Source of the DNA: Methylobacterium ajmalii
GTDB taxonomy: Bacteria > Pseudomonadota > Alphaproteobacteria > Rhizobiales > Beijerinckiaceae
Length of the DNA: 64,000 nt
Direction of reading: 5' to 3'
Assembly: GCF_016613415.1 (NCBI RefSeq)
Contig: NZ_JACWCT010000001.1
Coordinates: 33,219-97,218, forward strand
Shown: positions 62,687 to 64,000 of the stretch, one piece after another
Position numbering within the stretch: the stretch's first letter is position 1
How the letters are laid out: every line of letters starts with the position of its first letter
Position numbers and translations under genes: made by a program
The notes under the pieces: model-generated
What the model saw: only the letters and a program-made list of their open reading frames with translations
Told to the model about the DNA's origin: nothing
The model's database searches: none

Positions 62687-64000
62687 ATGGTGGCGGAGCC
62701 GATGACGACGCAGTCCGGGCGGGATTGGCTCGACCTCGCCAGCCCGAAGCCCGAAGCCGCGGCCCCGCCCGCTCCCTCCCGCCTCTCGGCCGCGCAGCGC
62801 GAGGTCTCCGACCGGCTCGCCCGGGCCCGGTCCGGCGCGGCGCGGGCCGGACGGGCGGCCCTCTCGCCGGTCCTGGCTGCCGCCGCCGTGCCGATGCGCC
62901 GGGTCGCACCGGCCTGGCAGGGGGCGGCCGCACGCTGGAGCGACCGCCTGGGCGCCCACCCCCTTACGGCCCGCGCCGCCGATGCGGCACGGCGAGCCTC
63001 GGCGCTGCCCTGGGGGCGCGCTCTCGGCCTCGCGGCGCTGGGGACCGCCGGCCTCGCCGTCCTGTTCCTGGCCTGGTGCGCCGCGACCCTGCCGCCCCTG
63101 TCGGGCCCGGCGCTCACGACCCGCACGGTCGCCGTGCAGGCGGAGGACGGCACGCCGATCGCCCGGCGCGGCACCGCCCGCGGGCGCAGCCTTCCCGTCG
63201 AGGCGGTGTCCCCGGCCATGCGGGCGGCTTTTCTCGCCGCGCAGGATCCGTGGTTCGACGATATCTACCGGCTCGATGCGGCGGGGGTCGCCGCGGTGAT
63301 CGGCCAGGCCTTCCGCGACACGATCAGCGACGGCCCGCGGACCGGCAGCCCGCGCCTGACCCAGCGGCTCGTGCGCCGCGACCTCATCGGCGCCGCGCCG
63401 GGCGAGGCGCGCAGCCTCGCCGACCGGGTGCGCGAGGCGATGCTGGTGCTGCGTCTCCAGGCCGGGGAGGACCGGACGCGGATCCTCGCCCGGGCGCTCG
63501 ACCTCGCCCGCTTCGGCCCCGGCCTGACCGGCCTCGACGCCGCCGCCCCCGCCCTGTTCGGCAAGGAGGCGGCCGCCCTCGGCACCGCGGAGGCGGCGTA
63601 TCTCGCCGCGCTCACCCGGGCGCCCGCCCTGCAGCCCGACCGCGACGTGACGGCGGTCCGGGCGCTCGCCCGCGACGTCCTCGACGGCATGGTGATGCGG
63701 GGCGACCTGTCGGCCGCCAGGGCCGCGGAGGCGGGGCGCACCCTCGACGGGCTCGCCCCCGTGGGCACCACCCCGTTGACCCGCAGCGGCGTCCCCGACC
63801 TCGTCCTGGCGGAGGCCGCCGACCGCCTCGGCCCCGAGGCGCCGCGGGACGCGGTGATCCGCACCACCCTCGAGCGCGATCTCCAGGCGATGGCCGAGGC
63901 TGCGGTGGAGCGCCGCCTCGAGGCCGCCGGCCGCGGCGGCGCGCGGGCGAGCCTCCTGATCCTCGGGCCCGACGGCTCGGTGCGGGCGGCGGTCGCCGGC
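62687..64000 (+). CDS. class A penicillin-binding protein-like, degenerate glycosyltransferase domain (partial)
   Basis: The first 438 residues of a longer protein fall in the window. After a basic, Ala-rich N-terminus (1-110) a membrane helix (about 112-134, LGLAALGTAGLAVLFLAWCA) precedes a GT51-type region. The usual catalytic ED of the glycosyltransferase is replaced by AAQDPWFDDIYRLDAAG (Q186), and the GxxxTQQ-type motif reads TGSPRLTQRLVRRDLIG. Later REAMLVLRLQ keeps the second Glu position. A PBP linker follows (AVIRTTLERDLQAMAEAAVE). The transpeptidase part lies beyond the window. The lipid II polymerase activity is doubtful; a dedicated non-catalytic or shape-related role is possible. 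Confidence 0.78.
   Translation, partial: MVAEPMTTQSGRDWLDLASPKPEAAAPPAPSRLSAAQREVSDRLARARSGAARAGRAALSPVLAAAAVPMRRVAPAWQGAAARWSDRLGAHPLTARAADAARRASALPWGRALGLAALGTAGLAVLFLAWCAATLPPLSGPALTTRTVAVQAEDGTPIARRGTARGRSLPVEAVSPAMRAAFLAAQDPWFDDIYRLDAAGVAAVIGQAFRDTISDGPRTGSPRLTQRLVRRDLIGAAPGEARSLADRVREAMLVLRLQAGEDRTRILARALDLARFGPGLTGLDAAAPALFGKEAAALGTAEAAYLAALTRAPALQPDRDVTAVRALARDVLDGMVMRGDLSAARAAEAGRTLDGLAPVGTTPLTRSGVPDLVLAEAADRLGPEAPRDAVIRTTLERDLQAMAEAAVERRLEAAGRGGARASLLILGPDGSVRAAVAG

Overview
The window is about 70% G+C and reads as a chromosomal segment of a Methylobacterium/Methylorubrum-like alphaproteobacterium (Hyphomicrobiales). Three things point there: a methylsuccinyl-CoA dehydrogenase of the ethylmalonyl-CoA pathway, a PQQ quinoprotein alcohol dehydrogenase with lanthanide-type ligands, and three adjacent Hyphomicrobiales-type porin-like barrels. 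The assignment rests on gene content only.

Layout. 1-6 kb: mtaB (cut by the window edge) and dapF overlap on the minus strand, followed by a secreted GyrI-like protein, mgtE, a low-affinity iron permease family protein and a single-domain response regulator. 6.2-12.7 kb: the conserved envelope/housekeeping run pal-cpoB-tilS-ftsH-glmM. 12.9-16 kb: three outer-membrane barrel genes. 16-22.5 kb: an SDR, mcd, a 59-residue acidic protein, a GT4 glycosyltransferase, a Do-type periplasmic protease and a small Cys-rich secreted protein. 22.5-25.7 kb: a polar amino acid ABC uptake cluster with an Asp/Glu-racemase-like gene inside it. 25.8-32.1 kb: two paralogous orphan branched-chain-type binding proteins flanking a chemoreceptor and a decayed ISL3-type transposase. 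32.2-39.8 kb: a catabolic group (aldehyde dehydrogenase, D-lactate dehydrogenase, LysR regulator, Fe-alcohol dehydrogenase, ACS-type MFS transporter).

40.1-43.7 kb is a minus-strand periplasmic respiratory cluster: PCu(A)C-like copper protein, quinoprotein alcohol dehydrogenase, Cys-rich cytochrome c and an unrecognised secreted protein. A cupin and an SDR follow, then a second polar amino acid ABC system (45.4-48.5 kb), a GNAT, a PNPOx-like protein and a double PepSY protein. 50.9-56.7 kb is an accessory block: an SDR gene cut off by a palindromic repeat and a decayed IS5-type transposase, then an arsenic locus (DUF6428-like gene divergent from arsR, an arsC-arsN2 fusion, acr3 and an MFS gene). 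This block ends next to a tRNA-Ser(CGA) gene. The right end holds a His-rich cupin, a small protein, ubiB, a secreted protein with four internal repeats and the start of a class A PBP-like protein whose glycosyltransferase signature is degenerate.

The most interesting parts are the quinoprotein cluster with its unrecognised fourth gene, the ArsC-ArsN2 fusion in an island-like setting, the repeat protein at 61-62.3 kb and the degenerate PBP. No CRISPR array, rRNA or prophage was seen. All family calls come from reading sequence motifs; no database search was run.
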